Origin: SIG440 sp045120135
Lineage (GTDB): Bacteria > Bacillota > Clostridia > Monoglobales > Monoglobaceae
NCBI GenBank assembly: GCA_045120135.1
Contig: JBGVEN010000005.1
Coordinates: 1-63,169 of the forward strand
Direction: 5' to 3'
Length of the DNA: 63,169 bases
Below the pieces are notes generated by a model. That model ran no database searches and was not told the origin of the DNA. It was given only the letters and a program-made list of their open reading frames with translations. The position numbers and the translations under genes were made by a program. Each line of letters begins with the position of its first letter. The stretch's first letter is position 1. Positions 61,801 to 63,169 of the stretch are shown here, in pieces.

Positions 61801-61888
61801 AAAATCGTTCAGATTGCCGCTTTAAAGCGAGCGGTGCTGTACTTTGTGTGTACTGCCCCGAGCAAAAAGTGGTGAGATGAGCGATTTT
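61801..61888. repeat. Structured intergenic element, short copy
   Basis: It lies in the gap between the acyl-CoA synthetase gene and iorA. The outer arms 61801-61823 and 61866-61888 pair throughout except a tandem G.A/A.G at 12-13 against 76-77 (last digits). Shared with the copy at 40024 are CGAGCGGTGCTGT, CTTTGTG and GCCCCGAGCAAAAAG; the outermost ten bases of the arms differ in sequence but still pair. Confidence 0.75.
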
Positions 61889-61901
61889 ATCCGGACTTAG
61901 C

Positions 61902-63169
61902 TTACTTAATTTCGTTTTGTTGCGCTACTACGCTGTCGCCGCAGTAAATTTGTCTGAGTTTGGGTTTTTCTATCTTACCGGTTGGGTTACGGGGAACATC
62001 CGCAAAAATAATCTTTCTGGGACGCTTATATCTGGGAAGGTCAAGGCAGAAGTCCTCAATTTCTTCCTCCGTTGCTGTCATACCATCCTTAATCTGGATA
62101 ATTGCCGCCGCAATTTCGCCGAGACGAGGGTCAGGGAGACCAATAACCGCAACATCGCTTATCTTATCGCATTTTCTTAAGTAATCCTCAATCTGAACAG
62201 GATAAAGATTCTCACCACCGGAGATTATAACATCCTTCTTTCTGTCAACAAGGAAGATAAAGCCGTCCTTATCCTCGGTTGCCATATCGCCGGTAAACAG
62301 CCAGCCATCCTTGAGTACAGCTTCGGTTGCTGCTTCATCCTTGTAATACGCAGTCATAACACCAGGGCCTTTAACTGCAAGCTCACCTACATCGCCACGG
62401 GCAACTGTGTTACCGTTTTCGTTGACGATTTTCGTTTCCCAGCCGTAGCCGGCTTTGCCAATTGCACCCACCTTATGCTCGTTCTCAACACCGAGATGAA
62501 CGCAACCGGGGCCTATTGACTCAGAAAGACCATAGTTTGTATCGTACTGGTGATTGGGGAATATCTGCTTCCACCGTTTTATAAGACTGGGAGGTACAGG
62601 CTGTGCACCGATATGCATAAGCCGCCACTGTGAAAGCGTGTAATCCTCAAGCTTAATATCTCCTCTATCAATTGCATCAAGGATATCCTGTGCCCATGGA
62701 ACAAGCAGCCACACAATTGAACAGTGTTCTTCAGATACCGCCTTTAAAATCCATTCCGGCTTAATTCCCTTAAGAATAACAGCCTTACCACCAACCAAAA
62801 AGCTTCCGAACCAGTGCATTTTTGCACCTGTATGATAAAGCGGAGGAATACAAAGGAAAACGTCGTCGTGTGTCTGTCCGTGGTGCGCCTGCTCGACCTT
62901 GCAGGAGTGCATAAGGCTTTCGTGCTTGTGAAGTATAGCCTTCGGAAAGCCCGTTGTTCCGCACGAGAAATATATTGCACCGTAGTCCTCGTCGGTAATC
63001 GTTATTTCAGGGGCGTGAGACGACGTATAGGTGACAAGCTTATTGTAGCTTTCGGCAAATGAAGGACAGTCGTCACCAACGTAAAACATATATTTTACGT
63101 GCTTCATTCTGTCGCAGACCTCCTCGACTCGTCCTACAAATTCGGGGCCGAAAACGAGAACGTCAGCAT
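61902..63169 (-). CDS. AMP-binding acyl-CoA synthetase, 5' end beyond window
   Basis: At least 421 residues of an acyl-/aryl-CoA ligase. The reading frame stays open to the window end (ADVLVFGPEFVGRVEEV is encoded by the last bases), so the true start lies outside and an internal ATG at 63107 is not the start. The AMP-binding motif is IYFSCGTTGFPKAIL; then NYGLSESIGPG, DGWLFTGDMATEDKDGFIFLVDRKKDVIISGGENLYP (only parts needed: LFTGDMA, DRKKDVIISGGENLYP) and the lysine motif PTGKIEKPKL. Substrate unknown; its place before iorA suggests aromatic or branched acids. Confidence 0.9.
   Translation of the reverse strand, partial: ADVLVFGPEFVGRVEEVCDRMKHVKYMFYVGDDCPSFAESYNKLVTYTSSHAPEITITDEDYGAIYFSCGTTGFPKAILHKHESLMHSCKVEQAHHGQTHDDVFLCIPPLYHTGAKMHWFGSFLVGGKAVILKGIKPEWILKAVSEEHCSIVWLLVPWAQDILDAIDRGDIKLEDYTLSQWRLMHIGAQPVPPSLIKRWKQIFPNHQYDTNYGLSESIGPGCVHLGVENEHKVGAIGKAGYGWETKIVNENGNTVARGDVGELAVKGPGVMTAYYKDEAATEAVLKDGWLFTGDMATEDKDGFIFLVDRKKDVIISGGENLYPVQIEDYLRKCDKISDVAVIGLPDPRLGEIAAAIIQIKDGMTATEEEIEDFCLDLPRYKRPRKIIFADVPRNPTGKIEKPKLRQIYCGDSVVAQQNEIK

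Overview
The window looks like a chromosomal segment of a spore-forming, anaerobic Clostridia-type Firmicute, probably a gut Oscillospirales/Ruminococcaceae-like bacterium; this assignment is inferred from gene content only. The evidence is a pyruvate:ferredoxin oxidoreductase, an NfnAB transhydrogenase, the redox repressor Rex, an indolepyruvate:ferredoxin oxidoreductase, a LysM-GH18 spore cortex enzyme with a sigma-E-like promoter, GlpP-type antitermination, CCA-encoding tRNAs, strong AGGAGG ribosome sites and many perfect TTGACA-17-TATAAT promoters. I see no phage, transposase, CRISPR array or plasmid gene; the region reads as core metabolism plus sugar-acid catabolism.

Layout. 1-190: 3' part of tRNA-Asp, then tRNA-Thr and a terminator. 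201-6810: AI-2E family permease, then two transcription units with nearly identical 5' leaders: a MgtC/SapB membrane protein and a glycerol-3-phosphate operon (GlpA-like and GlpB-like flavoproteins, DUF1667 protein, GlpP antiterminator, HAD phosphatase). 6804-11065: AraC regulator, L-fucose isomerase and a rhamnulokinase-like kinase. 11180-16882: rpsB-tsf and nifJ. 16934-17145: a promoter-driven, terminator-ended structured RNA (6S-like candidate). 17193-21204: spore GH18 enzyme, glycine riboswitch with an alanine/glycine symporter, aldose epimerase. 21203-26400 (minus strand): ruvX, DUF1292 protein, topB, nfnA, nfnB. 26577-26597: two perfect tandem DnaA boxes. 26688-32925: six-gene operon acn-icd-rex-(P-loop/Asp23-like protein)-ogg-nitroreductase. 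32902-34892: guaB and a zinc-ribbon protein. 34918-37280: two serine-hydrolase paralogs. 37378-46689: hexuronate catabolism cluster with two Gfo/Idh dehydrogenases and two sugar isomerase/epimerase-like proteins, facing an AraC regulator. 47816-55508: CapA lipoprotein, ileS, clpE-like ATPase, five-tRNA operon. 55657-57569: GH3 enzyme and a small PQ-loop-like membrane protein. 57683-63169 (minus strand): acyl-CoA synthetase (cut by the window end), iorA, iorB, paaK-like ligase, ACT protein.

How it fits together. The cell oxidises pyruvate and aryl-pyruvates with ferredoxin enzymes, balances ferredoxin, NADH and NADPH with NfnAB and senses NADH/NAD with Rex, here encoded inside the aconitase/isocitrate dehydrogenase operon. 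Hexuronates pass through UxaC, a UxuB-type reductase, UxuA, KdgK and KDPG aldolase to pyruvate and glyceraldehyde-3-phosphate.

The most notable non-coding signals are: (1) two transcripts whose predicted first nucleotide is the first base of a shared 29-nt element that would fold in competition with an intrinsic terminator, which I infer to be the GlpP target and which puts a mgtC-like gene under the same control; (2) a two-copy intergenic element whose long outer stems differ in sequence but still pair, between codirectional genes at 40024-40217 and 61801-61888; (3) the structured RNA at 16967-17143; (4) the tandem DnaA boxes.
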